From: an uncultured Thalassotalea sp.
GTDB lineage: Bacteria > Pseudomonadota > Gammaproteobacteria > Enterobacterales > Alteromonadaceae
Length of the DNA: 64,000 bases
Direction of reading: 5' to 3'
Assembly: GCA_947502355.1 (NCBI GenBank)
Contig: CANMZP010000002.1
Location: 214,954-278,953, forward strand
The notes under the pieces are model-generated. The model saw nothing but the letters and a program-made list of their open reading frames with translations, searched no databases and was not told where the DNA came from. A program made the translations under genes and the position numbers. Of the stretch, positions 37,655 through 47,110 are shown piece by piece (the first letter of the stretch is position 1; each line of letters starts with the position of its first letter).

Positions 37655-40600
37655 ATGAAGTCGTTAAATACTGTCCTTTCACTTATAGCCTGCGGAGTCT
37701 TATCCTATTCAGCACAAGCTGCGCAGTTTGATGATGGTCAACAAATTCATCAACCCAAAGTAGGCGAAGAAAAAGTAAAGGCTGTTCGTTCAAATAAAGT
37801 CCGTCAGGATTCTCTCTATTTTATCCAGTTACATGAAGCACCACTGGCAACCTATCGTGGCGATTTAACGGGATACTCTGCTACCAGTATAAAGTCGACA
37901 AGTGGAACCAATTCAACTAAAAAAGGTATTCTGAATGTTCATTCAGCGGTAAGTAAACAATACCTAGAATATCTTGATCACAGTCAGAATCGCTTTATTG
38001 CCAAAGCCAATAAAGTCTTAGATCGTGGTTTAAATGTTCGTCATCAATATAAAACGATATTAAATGCGGTTGTGGCCGAATTAACAGAAGACGAAGCCAA
38101 GCAACTGAAAGTTCAAGGTGTTGCTAGAAATGTTCATAAAGTTGGCATGCATTATATGCAGACCGACAGTGGCCCTGAGTTTATTCAGGCGAAAAATGTA
38201 TGGGAAGGTGTTGCTGACCACATACCAACCAAAGGTGAGGGCGTAATTGTCGGTATCATCGATAGTGGTATTAATGCTTCCCACCCGTCATTTGCTGATA
38301 TTGGTGGCGATGGTTACGACCATGAAAACCCATTGGGTAGTGGTAACTATATGCCTGGTGATTGTCAGGAATATCCAAAATTTTGTAATGATAAACTGAT
38401 TGGTATGGTCAGTTACCCGAGAATTACCGGTGGCTACGAAATGCCTTCGGATGACGCATATGAAAATTATGTTGATTTGGAAGACAAGCTTAAAGTTGGT
38501 TATGATTTTGACGGCCATGGTAGTCATGTTGCCTCAACGGCGGCTGGTAACGTCATTAAAAATGTACCAATGTACTTAGCGGTGCAAGACGACATTGGTA
38601 GCATAGTGCAAAAGAGTGAGTTTGAATTTGAGCAAATCAGTGGTGTGGCACCGCACGCCAATATTGTTTCTTATCAGGTTTGTGACGATGGTGGCTGTTA
38701 TCCTGAATTAACCATTGAAGCCATTGAACACGCCATTACTAATGGTGTAAATGTACTTAACTACTCCGTAGGCGGTGGTTCACGCTCTCCTTGGGCATAT
38801 ATGGATGCCTTGGCATTTCTTAATGCACGAGAAGCGGGTATTCATGTTGCGACATCCGCCGGTAACGCTGGCCCTGAAGCCGAAACTCTGGGTGCTCCAG
38901 GCAACTCGCCATGGATCACAACAGTAGCCGCTTACACGCATGACCGAGCTTTTAGTGAAAAGCATTTAACTAATTTTTCCGGTGGTGATTACATCCCTGA
39001 AGATATTCCTGGTCTGGCTGCTACGTCAGAGTTTACTGGCAAAGTTGTCCACGCCAGCGACTTTGGTGATGCGGCTTGTTTGAATCCGTTTCTTGAAGGC
39101 ACTTTTAATGGTGAAATTGTAATCTGTGAACGTGGCGAAATTGCCCGTGTTCGAAAAGGATTAAATGTTAAAGAAGGTGGTGCAGGAGGGCTTATTCTTG
39201 TAAATGTTGAAGGTGGTGATACATCAATTAATTCCGATAATCATCTTTTACCAGCGATTCACTTGAACGCAGCTAACGGCGTTTTGTTAACGGATTGGTT
39301 GGCAACGGGTAGTGACCACAGTTTAACGATTACTGAATCAACATTGGTTTCAGATCCAGCATTAGGAGATATTGCTGGGGTATTTACTTCTCGTGGACCA
39401 AATGTGCCATACCCAAATATTTTTGCTCCTGATGTTGCAGGCCCGGGTGTTGACATTTATGCGGCCAATTCAGAAGAGCATGTGTGGACCGATGGTGCAA
39501 TGGAAACCGGGTATACAACCATGAGCGGTACTTCTATGTCGAGTCCGCACGTAGCTGGTGCTTTAGCACTAATTCATGCGGTACACCCAGACTGGACTCC
39601 ATCAGAAGTTCAATCAGCTCTAATGACGACAGCGAATCACTTAACCTATAAAGACGATGATAGTGACGGTGTAAAGGAACGTTCTAATTTCTTCGATCAA
39701 GGTGCTGGTAGTATTCGTATTGCGAATGCAGTAAATGCGGGTTTATTGCTGAATGTAACTAAAGAAGAGTACTTAGCTGCAGATCCTGAATTGGATGGTA
39801 ATCCAAACACTTTAAATACGTCCTCTATCGCGTCTATGGGGTGTATTACCGAATGTTCATGGACTCGTACCGTTCGTGCTACGGCAGACTCAAGTTGGTC
39901 AGCAAGCTTCGAATACATCAGTGAAGGAGTGCAATTAAGTCTTTCGCCTGCGAGTTTTACTTTGGCTGCAGGTGAAGAGCAAGTGGTAACCGTAACGGCT
40001 AAAGTTACTGACGGCCTTAAAGATGAGTGGACACATAGTTTTGTGACTTTAACACCGGGTAATGAAGACCTGAGTGTGGCTCGCTTACAAGTATTAGTCA
40101 ACTTTGTTGCAGGTAAAGCACCTGAAAAAGTAGAAGCACAAATTAATAACATAAATAGCACGGTAGTTATTGAAGACGTTGTCACTAATGGGGCCACCGA
40201 TTTTACGACGCGCGGTTTTGGTTTGACAAAAGTGAAAAAATACTATGGTAGCCCATTAGGGGCAGGACCTGCAGATGGACAGAAACTGCCAGAGCGTTTC
40301 CCAGAGACGATTTTTGCTAAGCAAATCATTGTTCCTCCTTATACTAAGCGTTTAATTGCCGAAATTAATGAAAGTACAGCACCAGATATGGATTTATATG
40401 TGGGTCTGGACGAAGACAATAATGGCCTGCCTAATGCGACTGAAATGTATTACTCACTGGTTTGTGTAAGTGGTAATTCAGACTCAACAGAGTATTGTGA
40501 TATTGAAAATCCTAAAGCCGGTACATATTGGGTATTTGCCCATAACTTCGAAGGCACACAACGTGATATGCCGGATGATGTAACCCTTGAAATTTCAATG

Positions 40601-41572
40601 ATCAAATACACCGATGATCCATCGTTTAAAATTGATGCTCCAAAAGAAATGAGTAAAGACGAACTGTTTAATGTCAATGTGAAGGTAGAAGGTGAGTTAC
40701 ATGACTTTGGCTACGAAGACATTGAACCAGGTAACAAATACTATGGTTTAGTCGAAATGAGTACCAAACCGACTCTTTATCGAAACGTTGGTAAAACTTT
40801 ACTTAGCTTGACGTCGATTGAAAATGAGGCACTATTCTCAGCATCAGTAAAAGAAGCCATGCTAGGTGAAGATTTGACCTTTACAGTAGAAATTCCTGTG
40901 GAAAGCGAATCTTCTGAATCGTTCAGTCTTAGTGTAGATATCCCACACAATTTTGATGTTGTGTCTTCAAGTAAAGATTACATGATTGAAGATGGTCGGA
41001 TTATCTGGCTTGAAGACCAAGTAAAGGATGAAAGCTTTGTGGTTGAGTTTGTTTTAAGTGCGACACAGTTGCATTACAGTACTGACTTTAATCTAGAGGC
41101 TAATTACCGCCTTGGTTCTGGTGATGAAAACTCAATACGAAGCAGCCGTTTTACCGTTGTTAAGCCTATCGAAGCATTGATAAATGGCGAATCAAATTCG
41201 CAGTTATCTGTAACCGAAGGAACCGCCAATATTGAGCTTTCGGCATTGATGAGTTCGCCAAGTTTTGTTGACGATGCATTAACGTACCAATGGGAGCAAA
41301 CGGCAGGACCAGCACTTGATTTAAGCACAATGAGCGGTGGTCAGGTAAGCTTTGCTACACCTGTAGATGTGGCAAGTAATACGACTTATACGTATCAGGT
41401 AACCGTAAGTAATGGTGATTTAAGTGCGCAAGCAATGGTAAGCATTAATGTAAATAATATGATTGAAAAAACTAAGCCAACTGACGATTCGTCTGGTGGC
41501 GGTGGTGGTTCAACTGGCTTGTTATTTATTATGATGGCTGCAATAGCTACGGTATTACGCCGTAAAGTTTAA
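37655..41572 (+). CDS. Giant secreted S8 subtilisin-like protease
   Basis: A 1305-residue exported serine protease. After the signal peptide and propeptide (about 50-170), the catalytic residues are D203 (IIDSGINASHP), H288 (GHGSHVAS), N404 (SAGNAGPE) and S627 (SGTSMSSPHVAG). A PA domain is inserted between N404 and S627 (about 455-555). Downstream are a beta-sandwich region, a pre-peptidase C-terminal-like domain (about 905-985, DMDLYVGLDEDNNG to GTYWVFAHNFEG) and an Ig-like domain (about 1190-1270), followed by SSGGGGGSTG, a membrane helix and RRKV: a GlyGly-CTERM sorting signal, processed by rhombosortase in related bacteria. Likely surface or secreted, digesting protein for nutrition. Confidence 0.95.
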   Translation: MKSLNTVLSLIACGVLSYSAQAAQFDDGQQIHQPKVGEEKVKAVRSNKVRQDSLYFIQLHEAPLATYRGDLTGYSATSIKSTSGTNSTKKGILNVHSAVSKQYLEYLDHSQNRFIAKANKVLDRGLNVRHQYKTILNAVVAELTEDEAKQLKVQGVARNVHKVGMHYMQTDSGPEFIQAKNVWEGVADHIPTKGEGVIVGIIDSGINASHPSFADIGGDGYDHENPLGSGNYMPGDCQEYPKFCNDKLIGMVSYPRITGGYEMPSDDAYENYVDLEDKLKVGYDFDGHGSHVASTAAGNVIKNVPMYLAVQDDIGSIVQKSEFEFEQISGVAPHANIVSYQVCDDGGCYPELTIEAIEHAITNGVNVLNYSVGGGSRSPWAYMDALAFLNAREAGIHVATSAGNAGPEAETLGAPGNSPWITTVAAYTHDRAFSEKHLTNFSGGDYIPEDIPGLAATSEFTGKVVHASDFGDAACLNPFLEGTFNGEIVICERGEIARVRKGLNVKEGGAGGLILVNVEGGDTSINSDNHLLPAIHLNAANGVLLTDWLATGSDHSLTITESTLVSDPALGDIAGVFTSRGPNVPYPNIFAPDVAGPGVDIYAANSEEHVWTDGAMETGYTTMSGTSMSSPHVAGALALIHAVHPDWTPSEVQSALMTTANHLTYKDDDSDGVKERSNFFDQGAGSIRIANAVNAGLLLNVTKEEYLAADPELDGNPNTLNTSSIASMGCITECSWTRTVRATADSSWSASFEYISEGVQLSLSPASFTLAAGEEQVVTVTAKVTDGLKDEWTHSFVTLTPGNEDLSVARLQVLVNFVAGKAPEKVEAQINNINSTVVIEDVVTNGATDFTTRGFGLTKVKKYYGSPLGAGPADGQKLPERFPETIFAKQIIVPPYTKRLIAEINESTAPDMDLYVGLDEDNNGLPNATEMYYSLVCVSGNSDSTEYCDIENPKAGTYWVFAHNFEGTQRDMPDDVTLEISMIKYTDDPSFKIDAPKEMSKDELFNVNVKVEGELHDFGYEDIEPGNKYYGLVEMSTKPTLYRNVGKTLLSLTSIENEALFSASVKEAMLGEDLTFTVEIPVESESSESFSLSVDIPHNFDVVSSSKDYMIEDGRIIWLEDQVKDESFVVEFVLSATQLHYSTDFNLEANYRLGSGDENSIRSSRFTVVKPIEALINGESNSQLSVTEGTANIELSALMSSPSFVDDALTYQWEQTAGPALDLSTMSGGQVSFATPVDVASNTTYTYQVTVSNGDLSAQAMVSINVNNMIEKTKPTDDSSGGGGGSTGLLFIMMAAIATVLRRKV

Positions 41573-41586
41573 CCATCTACATGGTC

Positions 41587-41614
41587 AAGGAAGGGGCTCT
41601 CCCTTCCTTTTTCG
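41587..41614 (+). terminator. Rho-independent terminator after the protease
   Basis: Perfect 9-bp stem AAGGAAGGG (41587-41595) and CCCTTCCTT (41601-41609), followed by TTTTT. It lies 15 bp after the protease stop and within the first codons of the over-long frame from 41581, which shows that the next gene starts later. Confidence 0.9.
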
Positions 41615-41637
41615 TATTCACGTATGTAGGGTCAATA

Positions 41638-43740
41638 ATGATGTTTGATCAAATGTTAAAAAAAACCTCCTTTTCGATAGCCGCCTTGTTCTTAAGTGCT
41701 TGTGGTGGTGGTTCGGGAGATGTAAATGAATCTCCTGTCCTGTCGGCCAATGTGCCCCAAACGGTGAATGAGTTAGCGATGGCCACGTTGCAAGTGGAGG
41801 CAACTGATCCAGATGGTAATATCATAAGCTACGACTGGTCACAATCAGCTGGTGTGGCTGTTGAACTGAGAGACAGCAATAGGCCGCAGGCGAGTTTTGT
41901 TGCTCCTGAAGTTGACAGTAATGAGCAGGTTTCCTTTGTTTTAACGGTAACAGACAATGACGGAGCCGTTGTTAGCAAAAATTATCAACTAGAGGTGGTT
42001 AATGTTAACAAACTGCCGCAACTTTTAGTGGCCGCACCGACCAGCGTTAATGAAATGTCAGAGGTGGTTTTTAGCATTGATGCATCTGATGAAGATGGTC
42101 AAATATCTTCGATTGACTGGCAACAAACGGCAGGTCCTACCGTTGAACTCACAAAAGATGGATCGGTGCTTAGCTTTATCGCACCAAGCGTTGATGATAA
42201 ACAGCAGTTGAGCTTTACCGTTGTGGTTATTGACAGTGACGGTGCACAAGTCACTGAACACGTTGACGTTATGGTTAACAATGTGCCTTTATCGATACAG
42301 CATGAACTGATCAATGATGCGATCAGCGAAGTTGATCATCACCCATCCATTTTTATCACATCATTACAGGTAAATCTGGCCTCGAAATACGTAAAACGTG
42401 TAGGGTTTGAAATTTTACCTTTGCCAAATAGCAAGGCACAAAGCATTAAAGCCAGCTATAGCATTGATAGGTTAGCAACAACTCCATCGGATATAACCTT
42501 ACCTGTTTACGGGTTATATCGCGGTAATACCAATAAGATTGCTATTGTGGTCGATTATATTGATGGTTCAAGCAGCGAGGTAATTACAGAAGTTGCTACC
42601 GACAGTCTTATTGAGCCAGAAGAGTCGCCATTTAATAGTTATACAATCAATCACCAAATGGCCGACATGAACAAAGCCAGCTTTGACTACCTAGTTATGC
42701 GAAGTGGCCCATATGGACCTGTGATCATGGATATTGATGGCAATGTTCGTTGGCAAATGGCATTAGAGCCTGGGATGCCATTTAATGGTCACTCATCGCT
42801 GTTTGATGATGGCAAATTTGTAATGGCTATTGATGACAAACTATTGCATTTGGGACTTGATGGTCAGGTAACAAGCCATACTATCGCGATAAACGGTTTA
42901 ACAAATATTGTTGCGCATCATGAGTTGAGTAAAGGCAAACAGGGGTATTTGGTGGAACTCGATGCTGAGAACCAATCAACTAAAACACGTATATTGGAAA
43001 GTATTCTTGTGGAAGTTGATGGGAAAGGGCAAGTTATGAAGTACTGGGATTTTGCCGAAATCTTTGTCGATTATTTATTATCGCAAGGTGAGAACCCACT
43101 GGATTTTGTTCGTAATGGCATTGACTGGTTCCACATGAATTCAGCCATTTATGATGAAACCGATAATAGTTTGCTGGTATCAAGCCGCGAAAACTTTGTG
43201 GTCAAAATTGATTATGACACTAAGGAAATCAAATGGATTTTGGGAGATGAAAGCAAGCACTGGTATGTGAATTACCCTTCACTACGCCCGTTATCTTTGC
43301 AATCGAATGATGTTAAGCCAATAGGGCAACATGCATTATCGATTGTTGATGGTGAGTTACTGTTATTTAATGATGGCCAGTTAAGTTTTAACCAACCTGA
43401 AGATGCACCGCTTGGTAAACAATTAAGTTCCAGTCCATCAGCCTTTTATAATATTGATGAAAGCCAAATGACGGCCAGCATTACTTGGGAATATGATCCA
43501 GGCATTTTTAGTGATGTGTGTTCAAGCGTCTATCAGGATTCGGCTGTAGAAAATGGTGACTTATTGGTGAACTACTCTGCGGTTAATCGCCTGAATGAAG
43601 AACCCCTCAGCAATATTGTGCAAGGCATTAATAAAAATAAAGAATTGTTGTTTGAATTTAGTTTTGAATTAAAAGCACCATGTGCTGTTTCCTGGAACAG
43701 TTCAATTATATATGGGCTTAATGATTTGACATTTAATTAA
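41638..43740 (+). CDS. Lipoprotein with Ig-like domains and an arylsulfotransferase (ASST) domain
   Basis: About 700 residues from the ATG at 41638 (RBS TAGGG); the open frame extends to 41581 but would include the terminator. Lipobox LSAC (C22) followed by GGGSG. Two Ig/PKD-like domains, the first with YDWSQSAGVAVEL and FVAPEV, the second with IDWQQTAGPTVEL and FIAPSV, lie at about residues 35-125 and 127-215. From about residue 340 the sequence matches bacterial ASST beta-propellers, including GHSSLFDDGKFV, AHHELSKG, DWFHMNSA (H499), SSREN (R517) and GQHAL (H565), the residues expected for the histidine-based sulfuryl transfer. The Ig-like motif recurs in the preceding protease. Envelope-anchored. 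Confidence 0.8.
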   Translation: MMFDQMLKKTSFSIAALFLSACGGGSGDVNESPVLSANVPQTVNELAMATLQVEATDPDGNIISYDWSQSAGVAVELRDSNRPQASFVAPEVDSNEQVSFVLTVTDNDGAVVSKNYQLEVVNVNKLPQLLVAAPTSVNEMSEVVFSIDASDEDGQISSIDWQQTAGPTVELTKDGSVLSFIAPSVDDKQQLSFTVVVIDSDGAQVTEHVDVMVNNVPLSIQHELINDAISEVDHHPSIFITSLQVNLASKYVKRVGFEILPLPNSKAQSIKASYSIDRLATTPSDITLPVYGLYRGNTNKIAIVVDYIDGSSSEVITEVATDSLIEPEESPFNSYTINHQMADMNKASFDYLVMRSGPYGPVIMDIDGNVRWQMALEPGMPFNGHSSLFDDGKFVMAIDDKLLHLGLDGQVTSHTIAINGLTNIVAHHELSKGKQGYLVELDAENQSTKTRILESILVEVDGKGQVMKYWDFAEIFVDYLLSQGENPLDFVRNGIDWFHMNSAIYDETDNSLLVSSRENFVVKIDYDTKEIKWILGDESKHWYVNYPSLRPLSLQSNDVKPIGQHALSIVDGELLLFNDGQLSFNQPEDAPLGKQLSSSPSAFYNIDESQMTASITWEYDPGIFSDVCSSVYQDSAVENGDLLVNYSAVNRLNEEPLSNIVQGINKNKELLFEFSFELKAPCAVSWNSSIIYGLNDLTFN

Positions 43741-43761
43741 TGCAATAAGCTTGATCTGTTT

Positions 43762-43796
43762 AAAGGCTTGGCAGTGTTTTCTGCCAAGCCTTTTAA
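43762..43796 (+). terminator. Strong terminator after the ASST gene
   Basis: Perfect 13-bp stem AAAGGCTTGGCAG (43762-43774) and CTGCCAAGCCTTT (43781-43793) ending in TTTT. It can serve both the ASST gene (+) and the S9 peptidase gene (-). Confidence 0.92.
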
Positions 43797-43830
43797 TTTA
43801 TTGGGGTCAGATACAAATATTAATCAGTCA

Positions 43831-45867
43831 TTACTCAAGCCGTATACCGGGGATATATTCAATGCCATGGGGTATTTGAATGCTGCTGTTGGTAAATGCA
43901 TCGCCTTGCGGTTGCACGCGGCCACCATTACACGAGCCTAAAAACGCTTCGGCAACGGCAAAGAACGATAAGTTGTTTTCGGGTTTTTGAAAGCCATGAC
44001 CTTCATCTGGATACAATACATAGGTTACCGGGATGTCTTTCTTTTTCATGGCGGTAACAATTTGGTCCGACTCAGCTTTTTTTACTCTTGGGTCGTTAGC
44101 GCCTTGGCCAATTAACAATGGTTTACTAATGTTATCCACTTTAAATAACGGCGAACGTTCTTTTAGAAGTTTTTGTCCAGATTCGGTGGTTGGATCGCCA
44201 ACTGCTCGGTAAAAAGCTTGTTTGTAACTTTCCCAATAAGGTGGAATGGACTCAAGTAAGGTTTGTAAGTTTGAAGGGCCAACAATATCGACCCCACAGG
44301 TAAATTCATCTGGGGTAAAGGTTAAACCAACCAAGGTAGCATAACCCCCGTAACTTCCCCCCATTATGGCCACTTGGTCAGCACCGGTTACCCCTTGCTT
44401 AACCGCCCACTCCTTAGCATCAATAATGTCGGTGTGCATGGCTTTAGCCCACTCTTTGTTGCCCGCATTAAGGAAGGTTTTACCAAAGCCAGTGGACGAT
44501 CGAAAGTTTACTTGCAGAACCGCATAACCACGATTAGCAAGCCATTGATTTAAGCCACTGTAGCCATAACCATCGCGTCCCCAAGGGCCACCATGAACCA
44601 ACATAACCATTGGAACCGGTGATTCGGGTTTACCGTCTTGGTTTTTGTCAGAGTTCACCGGTAGGGTAAGGTAAGAAACCAAATCAAAGTTGTCTCGACT
44701 TTTAATGACTACGCCATGCATTTTAGCCAAGGGTAAGTCGGTTAATGCCGGGTGGGTCACAAATAAATCTTCGAGCTTAGCGTGCTTGGTATCGAGAATT
44801 TTATATACTGGGGACTCATCGCTTTCGTCGGTGTAAATGGTCCAGTAACGATTATCTAGGGTTTGCGCTAATATATCTGTGCCACCAGTTAATTCCTTAT
44901 TTATCCGCTCGGCCAGCGGTTTAAACTCATCTGCTAAGGCATGCCAAATAGGGCGAATATAATCGGTTGAATAGGCAATCGGCTCATGGGTTTGTGGATG
45001 AAACAAGACGTTATCGACATCGACTTTATCAGAGCTGGCCAAAATTTTCAGGTTGTTGTTTTTTAATTGCATATGAACGAGTGCCGACGTGTTTCTATAG
45101 CGACTGTCGAGCATATATATACCCTGATTGCTTTCATCAAAACCAATAATATGGGTGGTTTGGGTGTCTTCAAATGGGATCTCAAAAAACGGTGCCCATC
45201 TATCTCGCAGGCGCTTCATGACCAAGTAATCACCGCTAGGTTGAGGCTTTAAAGCCAATCGAACTTGCAGGTCATTATCAATATACACTTCGGCTAAACC
45301 CGTGGCATGCTCCTTTAAGGTGCGTTTACCCGTCGTTAAATCAATTTCGTAAATGTCATGCCACTTGGGGTCGCGGTCATTTATTCCGACCATAACAATG
45401 CCTGGTTTTTTAATGCTTTGGGCAATAAACCGGGCACTAATTTCTGCAAAGGGGGTTAAGTCTTTTTGCTTACCATTGGTAATGTTGATGGAATATAAAT
45501 GCCAGTTTTCATCACCATTTTTGTCTTGCGAAAATAAGATGTGCTCGCTGTCTAATGCCCAGGTATGGTTAGGAACACCACGGCCGGTATTTTTGGTGAC
45601 CGGTTTTACCGATGAAAAATCGCCACGCTCACCAACCCAAACATTCATCACCCCATTTTGTGGTGCTAAAAAACTCATGTATTTGCCGTTTGGGCTTAAT
45701 CGCCCCTGAAACCGACTGGGATTGCCAAATAATAACTTTCGATCAATAAGTTCAACGGTCTCTTTTGAACTGGTGGCGTGTTGAGTTACCGGGTCGGCAT
45801 AGGAAAGGTGGCTACTAAAAGGTAGAGCGATAAGAGTAAGCCACAAAATGCGAAAAGATTTTGGCAT
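43831..45867 (-). CDS. S9 family prolyl-oligopeptidase-type peptidase
   Basis: A secreted alpha/beta-hydrolase peptidase of about 678 residues. The ATG at 45867 is chosen because AAAGGAAATAAC precedes it and a signal peptide follows (MPKSFRILWLTLIALPF, ending SYA); an upstream frame to 45909 adds 14 residues. A seven-bladed propeller (about 40-370) precedes the hydrolase domain. The triad is S505 in GGSYGGYA, D592 in GANDPRVKK and H624 in DEGHGF. A C-terminal extension of about 35 residues follows. Members cleave short peptides, often dipeptidyl or acylaminoacyl. Fits downstream processing of peptides made by the large protease. Confidence 0.93.
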   Translation of the reverse strand: MPKSFRILWLTLIALPFSSHLSYADPVTQHATSSKETVELIDRKLLFGNPSRFQGRLSPNGKYMSFLAPQNGVMNVWVGERGDFSSVKPVTKNTGRGVPNHTWALDSEHILFSQDKNGDENWHLYSINITNGKQKDLTPFAEISARFIAQSIKKPGIVMVGINDRDPKWHDIYEIDLTTGKRTLKEHATGLAEVYIDNDLQVRLALKPQPSGDYLVMKRLRDRWAPFFEIPFEDTQTTHIIGFDESNQGIYMLDSRYRNTSALVHMQLKNNNLKILASSDKVDVDNVLFHPQTHEPIAYSTDYIRPIWHALADEFKPLAERINKELTGGTDILAQTLDNRYWTIYTDESDESPVYKILDTKHAKLEDLFVTHPALTDLPLAKMHGVVIKSRDNFDLVSYLTLPVNSDKNQDGKPESPVPMVMLVHGGPWGRDGYGYSGLNQWLANRGYAVLQVNFRSSTGFGKTFLNAGNKEWAKAMHTDIIDAKEWAVKQGVTGADQVAIMGGSYGGYATLVGLTFTPDEFTCGVDIVGPSNLQTLLESIPPYWESYKQAFYRAVGDPTTESGQKLLKERSPLFKVDNISKPLLIGQGANDPRVKKAESDQIVTAMKKKDIPVTYVLYPDEGHGFQKPENNLSFFAVAEAFLGSCNGGRVQPQGDAFTNSSIQIPHGIEYIPGIRLE

Positions 45868-46040
45868 GTTATTTCCTTTATGGTTAATGACAGTAAGGGG
45901 AAACAACATAATGGATAAGCAATAATTGCCAAACCATTTACCCTGATATTTGAATCACTTGGTATGGTTTAAGTATTTGACATAAAGGCAGTTAAGGCAA
46001 GGTTAGATTTTATTCCACCGAGATGCCTTTAACTTAAAGA

Positions 46041-46112
46041 CGTCATCCCAGAAAGTATTATATAAGGGAGCAATAGCGACCTTAGATAATACCTATCTGG
46101 GATTTTCTGACC
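46041..46112. repeat. REP-like palindromic element
   Basis: Nested inverted arms ATCCCAGA (46044-46051)/TCTGGGAT (46096-46103), and inside them GTATTAT/ATAATAC and TAAGG/CCTTA around a 12-base centre (GAGCAATAGCGA). Total about 60 bp of imperfect palindrome in the 274-bp gap between two minus-strand genes. It has the look of small intergenic palindromes common in Alteromonadales and Vibrionales. Confidence 0.75.
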
Positions 46113-46141
46113 GTAAAATGTGCGTAAGAAACAATAAACCT

Positions 46142-46792
46142 TTAATCAAGCAATTGCGCAAGGCGCTCGACAGTCTCTTTTAACTGCGCCACCTCGGCTT
46201 CAAGCTCAGTGACACGATTGGCCAAAGAGCCACTTTGCGCCGCCACCACCTGGTCACTGCTGTCATCAAAAGCAGGTATGTCTATATCATCACAAAATAG
46301 CTGTACGTAACGGCTTTCTCGTTTACCCGGCTCTCGTGGTAGCTTTTGCACTAACACCTGACCATTTAAATCTTGCAGTTGCTCCAATGCTTGCTCTGCT
46401 TCTTGCACGTTGGCAAAATCAGCAAGGCGCTGGCTGCGGGTGCGTAATTCGCCCGGCGTTTGTGGGCCGCGCAGCAATAGCACACAAATAATTGCCTTTT
46501 GCTGTTCAGTAAACTGCAAACTGCCAAATTGGGTATTACAAAACCGGTGTTGGTATTTACTGACTCGGCCTGAAGCCAGTTGGTCAATCATTAGTAACTT
46601 CATATCAATAAGCTCATCAACCACGTTCTGCACTTGTGATTCGGTTAATGACATGACTGGCTCGCGATTACTTTTTTGATTACAGCCCGTCGTTAGAGCA
46701 TTGAGCGATAATGGATATTGTTCTGGGGTGGTAATTTCTTTTTCTAACATAACGCCAATAACACGGCATTGTTCGTTATTAAGTGTGATCAT
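46142..46792 (-). CDS. YceH/DUF480 family protein
   Basis: A cytoplasmic protein of 216 residues from the ATG at 46792 (MITLNNEQCRVIG); four residues upstream are optional. The family core has two winged-helix-like halves: VIGVMLEKEITTPEQYPLSLNALTTGCNQKSNREP and LLRGPQTPGELRTRSQRLADF. The C-terminus is a coiled coil (about 190-216, VTELEAEVAQLKETVERLAQ). DNA binding or a regulatory role is probable from the fold, but no function is established. Monocistronic. Confidence 0.9.
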   Translation of the reverse strand: MITLNNEQCRVIGVMLEKEITTPEQYPLSLNALTTGCNQKSNREPVMSLTESQVQNVVDELIDMKLLMIDQLASGRVSKYQHRFCNTQFGSLQFTEQQKAIICVLLLRGPQTPGELRTRSQRLADFANVQEAEQALEQLQDLNGQVLVQKLPREPGKRESRYVQLFCDDIDIPAFDDSSDQVVAAQSGSLANRVTELEAEVAQLKETVERLAQLLD

Positions 46793-46804
46793 GGTTATCC
46801 TCAC

Positions 46805-47110
46805 CTGTCGAGCTATTTATAAAGTGTAGTAAAAACATCCTACCTTGTATTTGAAACATGATATTGCCACAAAACAAGTTTTTTGAGTAAGAGATATATT
46901 TTTACGCATTGCCAGGAGCTTTAACTAACTAGGTGAAAACTCAGTGTTTTAGTTACTTGTTGTAATCCAAAGAATGCCCAGATGTTTGAGTTTGTTAACC
47001 TCGGGCAAATATGCCCAAAATCTTGCTCTAAGGCATTGCTTTAATTTAAAAAAGACGCAAACTGCAAGTAACCGAAGATTAACAAGTTTATAACGCCAGA
47101 GGGTTTCTCC
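46805..47110 (+). other. Promoter region of the porin gene
   Basis: No gene in this 306-bp gap. An inverted repeat GGGCA-AATA-TGCCC at 47003-47016 is a possible operator about 100 bp upstream of the porin start. Ribosome-binding sequence AGAGG precedes the ATG at 47111. Confidence 0.4.

Noticed and set aside
41581..41637. Upstream start for the ASST lipoprotein
   Set aside because: The segment contains a perfect rho-independent terminator, and the lipoprotein signal starts later at 41638.
43801..43825. TTGGGGTCAGATAC, which recalls sequences next to REP-associated transposases
   Set aside because: Only one short match, without an inverted partner or a transposase gene nearby.
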